From NCBI RefSeq assembly GCF_900475275.1, contig NZ_LS483364.1:1178001-1242000 (forward strand): a stretch of 64,000 nt of DNA, in the 5' to 3' direction. The stretch comes from Streptococcus sanguinis. Lineage in GTDB: Bacteria > Bacillota > Bacilli > Lactobacillales > Streptococcaceae. The position numbers were made by a program, and so were the translations under genes. Positions 52,796-63,772 of the stretch are shown piece after piece (positions within the stretch are counted from its first letter, which is position 1; every line of letters starts with the position of its first letter). The notes beneath the pieces were generated by a model. It searched no databases. It worked only from the letters and a program-made list of their open reading frames with translations, and had not been told where the DNA came from.

Positions 52796-53736
52796 TTAAA
52801 TCCTTTTGATAACTGAGCAATATCTTCTGGCTGTGTTCGGCAGCAACCACCAAAAAGACGCACTCCTTGCTCTTGCCAAAGTTTACTATTTTCCAGCAAG
52901 CTCCGCTCCTGCTCTGGATCGTCATGCCAAGTCTTGGTCAAGCCATTATAAGTTTCGCCAGAGTTTGGATAGGTCAGAAAAGGTTTGTTGCACACTTGTC
53001 CAAGCCCATCTAATAATGGAGCAATTAAATGTGGAGCTGTACAGTTAAAACCAACTGACAAGACTTGTGGGCTTTCTTGAGCCAAGTTTCCTAATTCCTC
53101 AATCTTAGTGCCATCTGATATAGCATTCTCCGACTGGGCGACAAAGGACAAATAAGCCTCAGCTTGCGGAAATTCCTCAGCTAAAAGTCGGAGGATTGCT
53201 GCCGCTTCTGCCCCATTTGGAATCGTTTCAATAGCTAACAAGTCACTCCCAGCTTCCAATAAAGCTTGGATACGCGGACGGTGGAAATCTCGAAATTCTT
53301 CCTCACTCAGCTGGTAGTCTCCCGTATACTCGGAACCATCAGCTAAATAGGCAGCATAAGGCCCTACCGAGCCTGCAACCAGAGGATAAGGTCTCTGTTT
53401 CTGCTCTTCTGGAGATAAGACTTGCCAGGTATTTTCGATTGCCTTCCGTGCTAAGAAGACTGTCTCTTTTAAAAGATTATAAGCCTTTTCAGTAGTTAGT
53501 CCTGCCTCTATAAATGCTGGAATGCTAGCCTGATAACTGGACGTAGTGATGATGTCACTGCCAGCTCTTACATAGCTTTCATGCATATCTTGAATAATCT
53601 GAGGCTGGTCTAATAGGTATTGAGCGGACCAAAGCTTACCAGATACATCATAACCCAGGCTTTCCAACTCTGTACCTAAGGCTCCATCTAAAATAATAAT
53701 TTCTTGCTTGTCAAGCAAATCTTTAAATTTTCCCAT
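52789..53736 (-). CDS. mmuM: Homocysteine S-methyltransferase
   Basis: Transfers a methyl group from S-methylmethionine (or SAM) to homocysteine to give methionine. The 315-residue TIM-barrel protein has the zinc-binding Cys motifs GFNC (about 228) and GGCC (near residue 298), and ILDGALGTELE at the N terminus. It is coupled to an amino-acid permease gene 9 bases upstream, the usual mmuP-mmuM pair for using plant S-methylmethionine. Confidence 0.92.
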   Translation of the reverse strand: MGKFKDLLDKQEIIILDGALGTELESLGYDVSGKLWSAQYLLDQPQIIQDMHESYVRAGSDIITTSSYQASIPAFIEAGLTTEKAYNLLKETVFLARKAIENTWQVLSPEEQKQRPYPLVAGSVGPYAAYLADGSEYTGDYQLSEEEFRDFHRPRIQALLEAGSDLLAIETIPNGAEAAAILRLLAEEFPQAEAYLSFVAQSENAISDGTKIEELGNLAQESPQVLSVGFNCTAPHLIAPLLDGLGQVCNKPFLTYPNSGETYNGLTKTWHDDPEQERSLLENSKLWQEQGVRLFGGCCRTQPEDIAQLSKGFKG

Positions 53737-53745
53737 GAAATACTC

Positions 53746-55152
53746 CTAAAATCTACGATGACGAAGGAAATAATATAGATAGCAAAGACCAACAAAAGGT
53801 AGGCCAAAATAAAGTCCTGCTCTTTGCGACTTATCCCAAGCAATTCCAACGACAGATAGAACCAAAAGAACTATCGTAATGTAAGGCAAGAAAGGACTAA
53901 AGGGAGTTTTGAAAGCTAGTTCCTCTTCCCGATGTTCTTTCAGCCATTGTTTGCGGAAACGAATTTGAGCAATGGGAATAGACAACCAAACAACTACTAC
54001 CGCAAAACCAGCAATCGAAACCAGAGCTAGGAAAACTGTGTCTGCTGCGTAAAAACTTGCAAAAAGTGATAAAGCAGCACCTAACATAGATAATAAGAGA
54101 GCTCTCATTGGTACGCCATGACGATTAATTTTTACAACCTTTCGGCTAATCATTCCTTCATTTGCCAAAGACCATAGCATACGACTGGAAGCATATAGCC
54201 CAGAATTTCCCGCTGATAGAATAGCTGTTAAGATAACAAAATTCATGATATCCGCTGCATAAGGTAGACCAATCTTATCAAATACTGTTACGAAAGGAGC
54301 CTGTGTCACTCCTGCTTCCTTGACTGGTAACAGAGCAGCTAGAACAATGATTGTCAAAACAAAGAAAATTACCAAACGACCAATCGTTGTTTTAATAGCT
54401 TTAGGCACCGCTTCTGTCGGATTATCCGTTTCTCCTGCTGCAATACCAATGAGTTCTGTACCTGAAAAGGCGTAGTTAACTGCCAGCATAATAGACAAAA
54501 GCGCTGTCCAGCTTTTAGGAAAAGCTCCATGAGCTGTCAAATTGCTGAAGAAAGGCGCGTTTTGATGGTGACTCATAGGAATCAGACCAAATATCGCACC
54601 AATTCCCAAGATAATAAAGACAATAATCGTAATTACCTTGATACTTGAAAAGTAGAATTCTGCTTCTGCAAACAATCTAACACTAAGAGCGTTCATCCCA
54701 AAAATTACAGCTGCAAAAAAAGCCGCAAAAAACCAAGCTGGAACACTAGGAAACCATCGTTGCATCAGCATACCTGCACCCAAGAACTCTGTTCCTAAAG
54801 CCACCGTCCAACAAAGCCAATAGAGCCAAGCAACCGCAAAACCTGTTCCCGGACTAATAAACTTTGTTGCATAAGTATGGAAGGAACCCGTCACTGGCAT
54901 GGCAACAGCAAGCTCTCCTAAAGAAAGCATAACCAAATAAACCACCACTGCACCAATTAGATAAGACAAGACGGCCCCCAAAGGTCCTGCCTGAGCAATC
55001 GTATAACCAGAACTGATAAAAAGACCTGTCCCAATAACACCGCCAAGCGACAGCATAAAGAGATGCCTGCTCGTCATTTTACGCTGAAATTCACCTTCAT
55101 TCTCAAAGTTGTGGTTTTGAGAATGTTCATGTTTTGAATCTTTTTTAGCCAT
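53746..55152 (-). CDS. mmuP: S-methylmethionine/amino acid permease
   Basis: A 468-residue APC-superfamily permease with 12 predicted helices and the motif [24 protein letters not shown] near the N terminus (first 20 residues of it match the amino-acid permease signature). The S-methylmethionine call comes from the tight link to mmuM. The N-terminal HEHSQNHN stretch is His-rich and cytoplasmic. Confidence 0.85.
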   Translation of the reverse strand: MAKKDSKHEHSQNHNFENEGEFQRKMTSRHLFMLSLGGVIGTGLFISSGYTIAQAGPLGAVLSYLIGAVVVYLVMLSLGELAVAMPVTGSFHTYATKFISPGTGFAVAWLYWLCWTVALGTEFLGAGMLMQRWFPSVPAWFFAAFFAAVIFGMNALSVRLFAEAEFYFSSIKVITIIVFIILGIGAIFGLIPMSHHQNAPFFSNLTAHGAFPKSWTALLSIMLAVNYAFSGTELIGIAAGETDNPTEAVPKAIKTTIGRLVIFFVLTIIVLAALLPVKEAGVTQAPFVTVFDKIGLPYAADIMNFVILTAILSAGNSGLYASSRMLWSLANEGMISRKVVKINRHGVPMRALLLSMLGAALSLFASFYAADTVFLALVSIAGFAVVVVWLSIPIAQIRFRKQWLKEHREEELAFKTPFSPFLPYITIVLLVLSVVGIAWDKSQRAGLYFGLPFVGLCYLYYFLRHRRF

Positions 55153-55253
55153 GATACTTCCTTTATTTTTTTGCTATTTACCTATTGTATCATAAAGGAA
55201 AGTAAGGAATCATATATATTTTTTATTTGGGTTATAAAGAAAACCTATATACT

Positions 55254-55277
55254 AAAAAAGAGGTCTCCCTCTTTTTT
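55254..55277 (-). terminator. Terminator after the glucosaminidase gene
   Basis: AAAAAAGAGG-GAGA-CCTCTTTTTT on the minus strand, 11 bases after the stop. Confidence 0.85.
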
Positions 55278-55287
55278 GTTGTCTTCA

Positions 55288-55986
55288 TTAAAATCTATTC
55301 GCCCAAGCAGTATCGACATCCAAGATATCTTGAGTAGTGTATTGCTGACGATAAGGATTGTAAACGATATAGCCAGCTCCAGACTCATAGAGTGGTGAAT
55401 CAAAGCGAGTCAGATCGTATTTTTCAATAATATAATTCAATTTAGCATTATAGCTAGTATCTGTCGCATAGACACCAGTCAGGGCAGCTGTTGCATCCTG
55501 ATAGGTTGGTGCATTGCTCTTCCAAGCACCTGCAAAATGCCCTTGCTTGAGTACAGCAACATAGTCTTGCAGAGACTCTACATAGCTAGGATATGAACGG
55601 AAACTATCGTTGATGGTATAAGCATTTCCCTCTCCATCATCTTCCCAAGTCTCCATATTAGCAGACTGACCGTCGTAGTGACCTTTGATACCGAAAAGGT
55701 TATAATGAGGTTCACCGGACAGACCAGACTGTCCTGAGCCACTTTCTAAAATAGCCTGTGCAATCATAACAGAGGCATAAAGATCATTATCCTGTCCCAA
55801 CTGACGCGCTGGCTCACCGATTTGTGAAATGAAATAGTCTGTTTGATTCATAGGCTGCTGGTCGCTATTATTGGCACTAGCAGGATTAATATGCTTTGCC
55901 AAGACGAAGCCAACAGCAATTGTCGTTGTCATTGCAAGTAAAGCTGAAAGGATTCTCTTACCTTTTTTTGAAATTCTCTTCTTCAC
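55288..55986 (-). CDS. Exported glucosaminidase (peptidoglycan hydrolase)
   Basis: A 232-residue protein with a basic N terminus and one helix (about 10-29) followed by a GH73-type glucosaminidase domain: the catalytic Glu lies in AQAILESGSGQSGLS, followed by PHYNLFGIKG and the YxDATAALTGVYATD region. It should cut between GlcNAc and MurNAc in the wall. No choline- or LysM-type wall-binding repeats are present. It is monocistronic. Confidence 0.9.
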   Translation of the reverse strand: MKKRISKKGKRILSALLAMTTTIAVGFVLAKHINPASANNSDQQPMNQTDYFISQIGEPARQLGQDNDLYASVMIAQAILESGSGQSGLSGEPHYNLFGIKGHYDGQSANMETWEDDGEGNAYTINDSFRSYPSYVESLQDYVAVLKQGHFAGAWKSNAPTYQDATAALTGVYATDTSYNAKLNYIIEKYDLTRFDSPLYESGAGYIVYNPYRQQYTTQDILDVDTAWANRF

Positions 55987-56090
55987 AGTACTTCTCCTGA
56001 ATAAGATGTTAATGATACCATTGTAACATACTAAAGATTAAAAAAACACTATTGATAATTTACAAATATATGACATTTTTCGTTTTATTT

Positions 56091-56122
56091 CAAAAAATCC
56101 AACTCGTTTTTTGAGTTGGATT
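56091..56122 (-). terminator. ysxC operon terminator
   Basis: ATCCAACTC-AAAAAAC-GAGTTGGAT followed by TTTTTTG on the minus strand. Confidence 0.9.
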
Positions 56123-56134
56123 TAATTCGTATTA

Positions 56135-56722
56135 TTAAATTTTTGACAAAATCGCGTCCCAAGAAGCATCTAAGCCATCCTTGGTGACAGAGGAAAAAAG
56201 AATGAAATCATCATTTTTGTCAAAGTCCAGTTTTTTCTTAATAGCTGACTCGTGCTTATTCCATTTTCCGCGAGGGATTTTATCAGCTTTGGTCGCTACT
56301 AGAATGACTGGAATGTCATAATATTTCAGAAATTCATACATCTGCACATCATCTGCACTCGGATCATGACGAAGATCAACAAGGCTGACAACCGCTCTGA
56401 GATTTTCACGACTGGTCAGATACTCCTCAATCATCCGGCCCCATTTTTCACGCTCTTTTTTGGAAACACGGGCATAGCCATAGCCTGGCACATCTACAAA
56501 ACGCAGCTTGTTATCAATGTTGAAAAAGTTTAGCAGCTGAGTTTTTCCAGGTTTTCCAGAAGTTCGCGCTAAATTCTTGCGATTAAGCAGTGTATTGATG
56601 AAGCTGGACTTTCCAACGTTGGAGCGGCCGGCTAAGGCAATCTCTGGAATATCGTCTTGAGGGTAATGCGATTTATTGGCTGCGCTCAGCAAAATCTCAG
56701 CATTGTGTGTATTGATTTCCAT
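56135..56722 (-). CDS. ysxC: Ribosome biogenesis GTPase YsxC/EngB
   Basis: An essential GTPase for 50S assembly. G1 is [10 protein letters not shown]3 DVPGYG and G4 TKAD, with the switch region [16 protein letters not shown] take ATG 56722 ([10 protein letters not shown]), preceded by GAGGTG, giving 195 residues. It is 10 bases downstream of clpX; the clpX-ysxC pair is conserved in Firmicutes. Confidence 0.96.
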   Translation of the reverse strand: MEINTHNAEILLSAANKSHYPQDDIPEIALAGRSNVGKSSFINTLLNRKNLARTSGKPGKTQLLNFFNIDNKLRFVDVPGYGYARVSKKEREKWGRMIEEYLTSRENLRAVVSLVDLRHDPSADDVQMYEFLKYYDIPVILVATKADKIPRGKWNKHESAIKKKLDFDKNDDFILFSSVTKDGLDASWDAILSKI

Positions 56723-56732
56723 AAGCACCTCG

Positions 56733-57962
56733 TTAGGCAGTTTCTAGAATAGGCTTATCTGTTCCATCAACTGCTTCTTTGGTAATGCGGACAAGCTTGA
56801 CATTTTCCTGACTTGGAACTTCAAACATGACATCCATCATAGTTTCTTCGATGATAGAACGAAGACCGCGAGCACCTGTTTTACGTTCAATCGCTTTATT
56901 GGCAATCTCCTGCAGAGCATCCTCATCAAATTCAAGCTTAACATCATCATAAGATAGAAGTGCCTGATACTGCTTAATAAGGGCGTTTCTAGGCTCTTTC
57001 AAAATCCGAACCAAATCATCAACTGTTAGTTGCTCCAGAGCAGCAAAAACAGGCAAACGGCCGATTAACTCAGGGATAATACCAAACTTTTGGACATCTT
57101 CTGAGACGATTTCCTGCATATAGGATCCATCTTCGTCAATCGCTCGATTATTCTGACCGAAACCAATGATTTTCTCACCCAGACGCTGTTTTACGATTTC
57201 TTCTATACCGTCAAAGGCACCGCCAACAATGAAGAGAATATTCTTGGTATCAACCTGAATCATTTCCTGCTGCGGATGCTTGCGTCCACCCTGCGGCGGT
57301 ACACTAGCTACTGTTCCTTCGATAATCTTCAGCAGAGCTTGCTGAACTCCTTCGCCTGAAACATCACGAGTAATTGAGACGTTCTCACCTTTCTTGGCAA
57401 TCTTGTCAATCTCATCAACATAGATAATGCCGCGTTCTGCACGTTCAATATTAAAGTCAGCTGCCTGCAAAAGCTTGAGGAGAATATTTTCCACATCTTC
57501 CCCGACATAACCAGCTTCAGTCAGAGCTGTTGCGTCAGCAATGGCAAAAGGCACATTGAGACTGCGAGCAAGAGTCTGCGCCAGGAAGGTCTTACCTGAC
57601 CCGGTCGGGCCAATCATCAAAATATTTGACTTTTGCAGTTCCACATCTTCTTCTTCTCGGCTGTCGTGGTAGTTAATACGTTTGTAGTGATTATAGACCG
57701 CTACTGCTAAGGCACGCTTAGCTCGGTCTTGCCCGATAACATAGTGGTTCAAGATATTAAGCAGCTCCTGAGGTTTTGGTACCTCAGACAGATCTGCCAG
57801 CACTTCCTCGGCTAGCTCTTCACGGATGATTTCCTGCGCCAGTTCCACACATTCATTACAGATAAAGGCATTGTTACCAGCGATAATCTTCTGTACCTCA
57901 TCTTGGTTCTTCCCACAGAAAGAACAAAAAACCATCATATCATCATTACGACTTGTAGGCAT
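56733..57962 (-). CDS. clpX: ATP-dependent Clp protease ATP-binding subunit ClpX
   Basis: The unfoldase that feeds ClpP. An N-terminal zinc domain (CSFC...CNEC) is followed by one AAA+ module with Walker A GPTGSGKT, Walker B YVDEIDKI, and the ClpP-binding IGF loop in KIIGFGQ. Length (409) is normal. It is downstream of folA and the 56-residue membrane protein gene. Confidence 0.97.
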   Translation of the reverse strand: MPTSRNDDMMVFCSFCGKNQDEVQKIIAGNNAFICNECVELAQEIIREELAEEVLADLSEVPKPQELLNILNHYVIGQDRAKRALAVAVYNHYKRINYHDSREEEDVELQKSNILMIGPTGSGKTFLAQTLARSLNVPFAIADATALTEAGYVGEDVENILLKLLQAADFNIERAERGIIYVDEIDKIAKKGENVSITRDVSGEGVQQALLKIIEGTVASVPPQGGRKHPQQEMIQVDTKNILFIVGGAFDGIEEIVKQRLGEKIIGFGQNNRAIDEDGSYMQEIVSEDVQKFGIIPELIGRLPVFAALEQLTVDDLVRILKEPRNALIKQYQALLSYDDVKLEFDEDALQEIANKAIERKTGARGLRSIIEETMMDVMFEVPSQENVKLVRITKEAVDGTDKPILETA

Positions 57963-58013
57963 TGTTTACTCCAATTCTAAAATTCTAAATCTATTTATTT
58001 TCTTTCGTACATG

Positions 58014-58184
58014 TTAAAAAAGTGTCATATAAAAAGCATGAATGGAATTTACCAAGTTTGTAAAAGCATTCAGCAAAAATAAAGCTGCCAGTCCAAACCG
58101 CTTTTTCCGAAAGGTTTGAACGGCACAAATAAGACAAATGACACATAAAAAGGCCGTAAAAAAACCAAAAATACTACGTTCCAT
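58014..58184 (-). CDS. Small membrane protein between folA and clpX
   Basis: A 56-residue protein reading MERSIFGFFTAFLCVICLIC at the N terminus, with two hydrophobic segments separated by TFRKKRFG. GGAAGG lies 10 bases before the ATG. The folA stop is 2 bases upstream and clpX starts 51 bases downstream, so it is in the same transcript. A small gene occupies the same place in pneumococcus, as I recall it. Function unknown. Confidence 0.75.
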   Translation of the reverse strand: MERSIFGFFTAFLCVICLICAVQTFRKKRFGLAALFLLNAFTNLVNSIHAFYMTLF

Positions 58185-58186
58185 TC

Positions 58187-58699
58187 TTACGAGTCCTTCC
58201 TTTGGTATCTTTTTATAGTGAAATCATAAGGATTCTTTTCATCTTTGGCATGAAATTCACTGCTAACTTCCTGATAAGGAGCCCAGTCAAATGTATCAGG
58301 GAAATAGGTATCTCCTTCAAGTTTAGCAGCAATCTGAGTCTGAATCAATTCTTCTAAATACGGCTCAAAAGCTCTGATAATTTGCGCTCCGCCGATAATA
58401 TACAAGTTTCTATCTTGCTTTTGGTACCAATCCAAAACATCTTCCACATTGTTGAACAGTAAGACATTTTCATTGTCAACTTGGTAGTTCTTGTCCTTGC
58501 TCAAAATCAGGCTGATTCGATTTGGCAAAACGCGACGCTGCAGGCCATCAAAGGTCACTCGGCCCATCAAAATAGCATGTCCAGTCGTCGTTGCCTTAAA
58601 ATGCTGCAATTCTGCGGGGAGATGCCAAGGCATGACCTTGTCCTTTCCAATCAGACCATCCTCTGCCTGAGCCCAAATGGCAATAATCTTCTTTGTCAT
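58187..58699 (-). CDS. folA: Dihydrofolate reductase
   Basis: Reduces dihydrofolate to tetrahydrofolate with NADPH; the target of trimethoprim. The active-site stretch [17 protein letters not shown] and the [18 protein letters not shown] cofactor region are standard. The 170-residue length is normal. It is downstream of thyA (122-base gap) and is followed directly by the small membrane gene and clpX. Confidence 0.95.
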   Translation of the reverse strand: MTKKIIAIWAQAEDGLIGKDKVMPWHLPAELQHFKATTTGHAILMGRVTFDGLQRRVLPNRISLILSKDKNYQVDNENVLLFNNVEDVLDWYQKQDRNLYIIGGAQIIRAFEPYLEELIQTQIAAKLEGDTYFPDTFDWAPYQEVSSEFHAKDEKNPYDFTIKRYQRKDS

Positions 58700-58821
58700 C
58701 CTTTTATCCTTTGTATTAGTAACTCTATTCTATCAAATTTGCTGTAAAAAGGCATGTTTAAAGTATGATTCCAGCAGAACTTTTGCAGAGGTTGGCAGTT
58801 CTCTTACATTTATCAAAATCG

Positions 58822-59661
58822 TTAAATAGCCAAATCAAACTTCAGCTGAGGTTTTACTGGATCATAGTCCAGCAAGACAAAATCTTCTGCTTTGATATCA
58901 AAGAAATTGGTCCCATCCGGCACATTTAAAAGGAGTCGAGGTTGGCAGTCGCTAGGTTCCCGACGCAACAACTCTTCTGCCTGCTCGAACTGGTTGTCAT
59001 AGATGTGCAAGTTATTGATAAAGTAAAAGAACTTGCCAATTTTCCAGCCGAAATGCTTGGCAATCATCATCTGCAGAGCAACGTACTGCATAGCATTGAT
59101 GTGGTGAGCAACCAACATATCATTTGACCGCTGAGTCAGAGTCGCATCCAGATAAATGTCTCCATCTACACGACGAACGTCAAACATGGTTTGAAAAGCG
59201 CATGGAAGCAGGCCGTCTGTTTCTTCAAAAGCTTCATAATCCCAGAGAGAGATGATATTGCGACGGTTCCAAGGATTGGCTTCCAGCTGTTGGAGGATTT
59301 TATTGATAATATCGTGCTTCTTGACAACAGCTCCGTAGCGCTGCCCGATAGTACCCGTATCGCCAACTTCCCAATCATTCCAGTAGTGAACATTATACTT
59401 GTCGTTGAGCAGTTCCAAGCTATTAGACTGGTCTTGATAGATCCAAAGGACTTCCTTGATGGCAGACTTGATGGCAATAGGGCGCAGAGTCGTGATTGGG
59501 AATTCTCCCTTGCTCAAATCATATTCAGCAAAAGAACCAGTGATATATTTGGAGTTGGCCACATTTCCATCCTTGTAGCGCGGACGAGCATTTTCAGAAA
59601 AAACACCTTGCTCCATAATTTTTTTAATATTCTCTTTGAAAATCATATCTGCTAGCGTCAT
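58822..59661 (-). CDS. thyA: Thymidylate synthase
   Basis: Makes dTMP from dUMP with methylene-tetrahydrofolate, producing the dihydrofolate used by FolA. The catalytic Cys is in [10 protein letters not shown], followed by the dUMP-binding [17 protein letters not shown]. The 279-residue protein is full-length. Confidence 0.96.
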   Translation of the reverse strand: MTLADMIFKENIKKIMEQGVFSENARPRYKDGNVANSKYITGSFAEYDLSKGEFPITTLRPIAIKSAIKEVLWIYQDQSNSLELLNDKYNVHYWNDWEVGDTGTIGQRYGAVVKKHDIINKILQQLEANPWNRRNIISLWDYEAFEETDGLLPCAFQTMFDVRRVDGDIYLDATLTQRSNDMLVAHHINAMQYVALQMMIAKHFGWKIGKFFYFINNLHIYDNQFEQAEELLRREPSDCQPRLLLNVPDGTNFFDIKAEDFVLLDYDPVKPQLKFDLAI

Positions 59662-59709
59662 GATTTCTCCTTCGTTCAGTGAGCTTTTTCTAGTATAGCA
59701 AATTTTCTA

Positions 59710-59743
59710 TAAAAATTCTCCTACAGACCTTTCTGCAGGAGAA
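59710..59743 (-). terminator. glcK terminator
   Basis: TTCTCCTGCAGA and CTGTAGGAGAA arms with a short loop, followed by TTTTTAT on the minus strand. Confidence 0.85.
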
Positions 59744-59765
59744 CAAATGAAGCATACTTGTTGAA

Positions 59766-60725
59766 TTATTGTAAAACCAATGAAGCTGCCCCGATAACAC
59801 CGGCATCATTTCCAAGAGTAGCCAAGGCTAACTTGGTTGAAGTACGAACCTGCGGGAAGCTATTCTCTTCATAAACCTTGCGTACGCCATCAAGTAAGAA
59901 ATCACCCGCAGCTGATACGCCACCTCCGATAACGATTGTAGATGGGTTGAGGATAGAGCCGATATTAGCACAGGCAATTCCTAGATAGCGAGCAAAATTG
60001 CGATAGACAATCAGAGCTAGCTCATCGCCTTCTTTCGCTAAGTCAAAGACAACCTTTGCATTAACATCTTCACCATTGTCAATCAGTTTTTTCAGCTCAG
60101 CATCACCAGCATACTCATCAGCATAGCGACGAGTCAGATTAACAATACCAGTCGCGGATGCAACCGTCTCTAGGCAGCCTTTCTTGCCGCAGGTACACAG
60201 AATCGGCTGATCGAAGTCAACAGTGATGTGACCCAACTCCCCTGCTGCTCCAGCAAGTCCGTGCAAGAGCTTGCCTTCTGCAACAATTCCTCCGCCAACA
60301 CCTGTACCCAGTGTCATAAAGACTACATCAGGCTGGTTTTCTCCAGCACCCATCCAGCGTTCACCCAAAGCGGCAACGTTAGCGTCGTTGTCAATATAGA
60401 AAGGAATCCCAGTCGCTTTTTCAATCTTATCCTTGACCGGCTGCAGGGTCTTCCAATTGAGATTGTAAGCACCTATAACAGTCCCTTTCTCACGGTCAAC
60501 TACTCCTGGTGAGCCCATACCAATCCCGATAAAATCCTCTGCTGAAAGCTGAAGCAAGTCCAAACGATGCAGGATCGACTCAATCATATCATCTACGATG
60601 TGGCTGCCTTCGTCCAAAATATTGGTTTTAATGGACCATTTTTCTTGAATTTCGCCCTCTGAAGTCAAAATAGCAAACTTAATAGATGTTCCACCAAGGT
60701 CAATTCCGATTATTTTTTTCGACAT
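59766..60725 (-). CDS. glcK: Glucokinase (ROK family)
   Basis: Phosphorylates glucose with ATP for glycolysis. The N-terminal phosphate loop is IGIDLGGTSIKFA and the ROK zinc motif is CTCGKKGCLE, with the sugar-binding segment GAAGELGHITVD before it. No DNA-binding domain is fused, so it is a kinase and not a ROK repressor. 319 residues, monocistronic. Confidence 0.94.
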   Translation of the reverse strand: MSKKIIGIDLGGTSIKFAILTSEGEIQEKWSIKTNILDEGSHIVDDMIESILHRLDLLQLSAEDFIGIGMGSPGVVDREKGTVIGAYNLNWKTLQPVKDKIEKATGIPFYIDNDANVAALGERWMGAGENQPDVVFMTLGTGVGGGIVAEGKLLHGLAGAAGELGHITVDFDQPILCTCGKKGCLETVASATGIVNLTRRYADEYAGDAELKKLIDNGEDVNAKVVFDLAKEGDELALIVYRNFARYLGIACANIGSILNPSTIVIGGGVSAAGDFLLDGVRKVYEENSFPQVRTSTKLALATLGNDAGVIGAASLVLQ

Positions 60726-60837
60726 GATGTTCTCCTCTGTGTTTTATTTATCATCATTATATCAGATTTTTTCAGTAAGGAAAAGGTTTGCATAAAGAAA
60801 AGTGAAAATCGAATTTTTCTTTATTCCCAAAGTAAAC

Positions 60838-61248
60838 TCACAAGTCTTTTGTATAATAATATCTTTCACCAGTATAGGGGTATTCTTTCAACGCGAACAC
60901 TTCTGTATAGCCGTGCTTTTTATAAAATTCCGGCGCTTGAAACTGATACGTATCTACAAATGAATATTTGCATTTCCTTTCTCTGGCTTCTTGTTCAGCC
61001 CTACACAGTATTTCTGAGCCTATACCTTGCCCTCGTAAATCTTCGCTCACATACAAATATTCAATCTCCAGCCAATTACCAAAAGTTTCGGCCGCCATAC
61101 CAGCCAGCAGATTTCCTTGTTCGTCTTCTACATAGATGTTAAGAGGCTCACTTTTGGAGGGCTCTCTCTTAGAGCGATTGTAGGATCTGATTAAATTTCC
61201 CAATTCTTGTGTCTTCTTCGAATCGGTATTTTCCAATCTTAGTTTCAT
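60838..61248 (-). CDS. GNAT-family N-acetyltransferase
   Basis: A 136-residue single-domain GNAT protein. The acetyl-CoA loop is SEDLRGQGIGSEIL (motif A) and the C-terminal strand EFYKKHGYTEVFAL. The substrate is unknown. It lies downstream of the ABC-F/membrane protein genes with a 71-base gap. Confidence 0.82.
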   Translation of the reverse strand: MKLRLENTDSKKTQELGNLIRSYNRSKREPSKSEPLNIYVEDEQGNLLAGMAAETFGNWLEIEYLYVSEDLRGQGIGSEILCRAEQEARERKCKYSFVDTYQFQAPEFYKKHGYTEVFALKEYPYTGERYYYTKDL

Positions 61249-61319
61249 AGATGCCTCCGTTCCATCTTTAAAGGTTTTAGATTTACAGTTTACGAAACTG
61301 TTCGGACTATATCTTCACC

Positions 61320-61907
61320 TTAAATATCCTTCTGACTTGCTCGCCATTGATTATGGTAATCCATCATCGTTTCATAAATATATTTTGGTTTCTCTTTTTT
61401 CAATAACATAAGAGTAATTTCTAACGGTTCAGGAATACCAAACTTATATTTTTTGTTTTTTCTAGAAGCAAGCCTACTTCTCTTCAAAACCGCAGGATCC
61501 ACTGAATGAAAACAAATCGTCAAAATATGACTCTTATTGAATAATTGATATTTTGCATAATGTCGAATACGTTCAATTCTATAGTCTATCCTCTGGATTT
61601 CTCCCCAACTATGAAACGAAACTTCTCTAAAAAGAAGAGGTCTAAAGTAAAATCCCTGTTCAGTCAGACGTAAAAAACGTTTATCTCTAAACAAACAAAT
61701 CCATACTAAAATAGAGGAAAAATCAAAAACAATTGTACCTATCACTAAAAACATTTTTTCAACCACAGAAATATTGGAGTCGAATAATAGGTATCCGTTT
61801 TTAGATGGTAATACAAGAACTGTAGTCATAAAGACAGCAAGAGCGCTCGCCGATATAGCTAAAATGAATATCTTCAACCAGCTCTGCCTAAACACTACTT
61901 CTTTCAT
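61320..61907 (-). CDS. Unrecognised membrane protein, 195 residues
   Basis: Two hydrophobic helices (about 12-32 and 48-70) are followed by a ~125-residue cytoplasmic domain beginning FRDKRFLRLTEQGFYFRPLLF, which has the look of a PH-like bacterial domain (strands then a basic patch). The start overlaps the ABC-F stop by four bases (ATGA), implying coupled translation. Function unknown. Confidence 0.7.
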   Translation of the reverse strand: MKEVVFRQSWLKIFILAISASALAVFMTTVLVLPSKNGYLLFDSNISVVEKMFLVIGTIVFDFSSILVWICLFRDKRFLRLTEQGFYFRPLLFREVSFHSWGEIQRIDYRIERIRHYAKYQLFNKSHILTICFHSVDPAVLKRSRLASRKNKKYKFGIPEPLEITLMLLKKEKPKYIYETMMDYHNQWRASQKDI

Positions 61908-63772
61908 CCATCTAAACCACTCAGGTATTCATAGCGCTCGTATTTTTCCAGCAGTTTCTCGTTCTGCTCATCCAGTTCTTGCTGAAGTTGAGACAGGCGA
62001 GTAAAGTCAGATCCATTCTCCTGCATAGCCGCTTCAATCTCAGAAATCCGCTCCTCAAGCGCCTCGATATCGGCCTCAATGGACTCCCACTCCTGCTTTT
62101 CAAAGTAGCTCATACGCTTTTTCTCCTCGCGCACTTTGGCCGATTTTTCCTTTTCCGACTTTTGAGAAATAGCAGAGCTTTCTGCTAGAAAGGCTTTTTC
62201 ATCCAAGTAATCCGTGTAATTACCGAAAATTTCTCTAATACCCCCATCTTCAAAAGCCAAAATCTTGCTGGCTACCTTGTCTAGGAAATAACGGTCGTGG
62301 CTGACTGTAATGACTGGACCTGCAAAGCCTTGCAGAAAATTCTCCAAGACTGTCAGAGTCGCAATATCCAAATCATTGGTCGGCTCGTCAAGAAGCAAGA
62401 CATTCGGCTTTTCCAAAAGAAGCTTGAGCAGATAAAGTCGCTTTTTCTCTCCGCCAGAAAGCTTTTCGATTAAAGTCCCATGAGTAGAACGAGGAAAAAG
62501 AAACTGCTCCAAGAGTTCTGCAATGGAAGTCGTCCCGCTGCCTATCTTGACCTCCTCGGCCACTTCTTGCAGGTAATTGATGACCCGCTTAGACTCATCC
62601 AAGCCTTCGATCTGCTGAGAGAAATAGGCGACTCGGACTGTCTCTCCGATAATGAGCTGACCAGCCTGAGGCCGAAGTTTACCGACAATCAGATTGAGCA
62701 AGGTTGACTTGCCGACACCGTTATCTCCGACAATCCCAATACGGTCCTTGTTCTGAATCAAAAGACTGAACTGAGAGAGAATAGGCTTCTGATCATAAGC
62801 AAAGTCTACATTTTGAAACTCAATGACTTTCTTACCGATACGACTGGTTTCAAAGTTCATTTCCAGATTACTGTCAGTCGTCTGACCGACCAAATCCTTC
62901 TTGAGGTCATGGAAACGATTGATACGAGCCTGTTGCTTGGTTGCCCGAGCCTGAGGCTGCCGCCGCATCCAGGATAGCTCCTGCTTGTACAGCTGCTGTT
63001 TCTTATGAAGCAAGGCCGCATCCCGCTCATCTTGCTCCGCCTTGAGACGGACATAGTCTTGATAATTTCCTTGGTATTCAATCAAGCGACCGCCATCCAG
63101 CTCAAAAATCCGAGTTGAAATATTATCCAAGAAATAGCGGTCGTGGGTGATGAAAAGGACGGTCTTCTTTGAATTTTTCAAGAAATGCGTCAGCCATTCA
63201 ATGGTATCAATGTCTAGGTGGTTAGTCGGCTCATCCAGTAAGAGCAAATCTGCATCACCTAAGAGAACCTGGGCCAGCTGAACTCGACGACGAAGACCTC
63301 CTGATAACTGACCGACCTTAAGCGACAGATTTGTCAGACCAAGCTTGGACAGGACCGTCTTGACCTGGCTTTCGATTTCCCAAGCATGGAGCGAGTCCAT
63401 CTCGGCCATAACCGCTTCTAGCCTAGACTGTTGACTTTCATCATAAGCCGTCAGGAGCAGCTCATACTCTCGAATCAACTGCATTTCCCGTAAATCACTA
63501 GACAAAACAGTGTCAAGCACCGTCTGCTCCTCATCAAAATCAGGCTCCTGAGTCAGATAAGCAATCTTATAGCCTGTCTTAGCAGAAAAAGGGCTGACAT
63601 CCCCGTCAAAGCCCGACTTGCCCGACAAGACATCCAGCAGCGTTGTCTTTCCAGTTCCATTGACACCAATCAGACCAATCCGGTCTAGGTCATGAATGAT
63701 AAAGGAAATATCCCGAAAAACAGTCTTATCTCCTACTGATTTGGTTAGCTTGTCAACGATAAAATCGCTCAT
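61904..63772 (-). CDS. ABC-F ATPase, Uup-like
   Basis: A soluble 622-residue protein with two ABC ATPase domains and no membrane segment. Walker A motifs are GVNGTGKTT and GDNGVGKST, with LSGG signatures in both halves (LSGGLRRR, LSGGEKKR) and the inter-domain P-site linker (KKQQLYKQELSWMRRQPQAR). A C-terminal coiled coil (about 545-620) resembles Uup. ABC-F proteins act on the ribosome; this one is more likely a housekeeping factor than an antibiotic resistance protein. It overlaps cca upstream by four bases. Confidence 0.9.
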   Translation of the reverse strand: MSDFIVDKLTKSVGDKTVFRDISFIIHDLDRIGLIGVNGTGKTTLLDVLSGKSGFDGDVSPFSAKTGYKIAYLTQEPDFDEEQTVLDTVLSSDLREMQLIREYELLLTAYDESQQSRLEAVMAEMDSLHAWEIESQVKTVLSKLGLTNLSLKVGQLSGGLRRRVQLAQVLLGDADLLLLDEPTNHLDIDTIEWLTHFLKNSKKTVLFITHDRYFLDNISTRIFELDGGRLIEYQGNYQDYVRLKAEQDERDAALLHKKQQLYKQELSWMRRQPQARATKQQARINRFHDLKKDLVGQTTDSNLEMNFETSRIGKKVIEFQNVDFAYDQKPILSQFSLLIQNKDRIGIVGDNGVGKSTLLNLIVGKLRPQAGQLIIGETVRVAYFSQQIEGLDESKRVINYLQEVAEEVKIGSGTTSIAELLEQFLFPRSTHGTLIEKLSGGEKKRLYLLKLLLEKPNVLLLDEPTNDLDIATLTVLENFLQGFAGPVITVSHDRYFLDKVASKILAFEDGGIREIFGNYTDYLDEKAFLAESSAISQKSEKEKSAKVREEKKRMSYFEKQEWESIEADIEALEERISEIEAAMQENGSDFTRLSQLQQELDEQNEKLLEKYERYEYLSGLDG

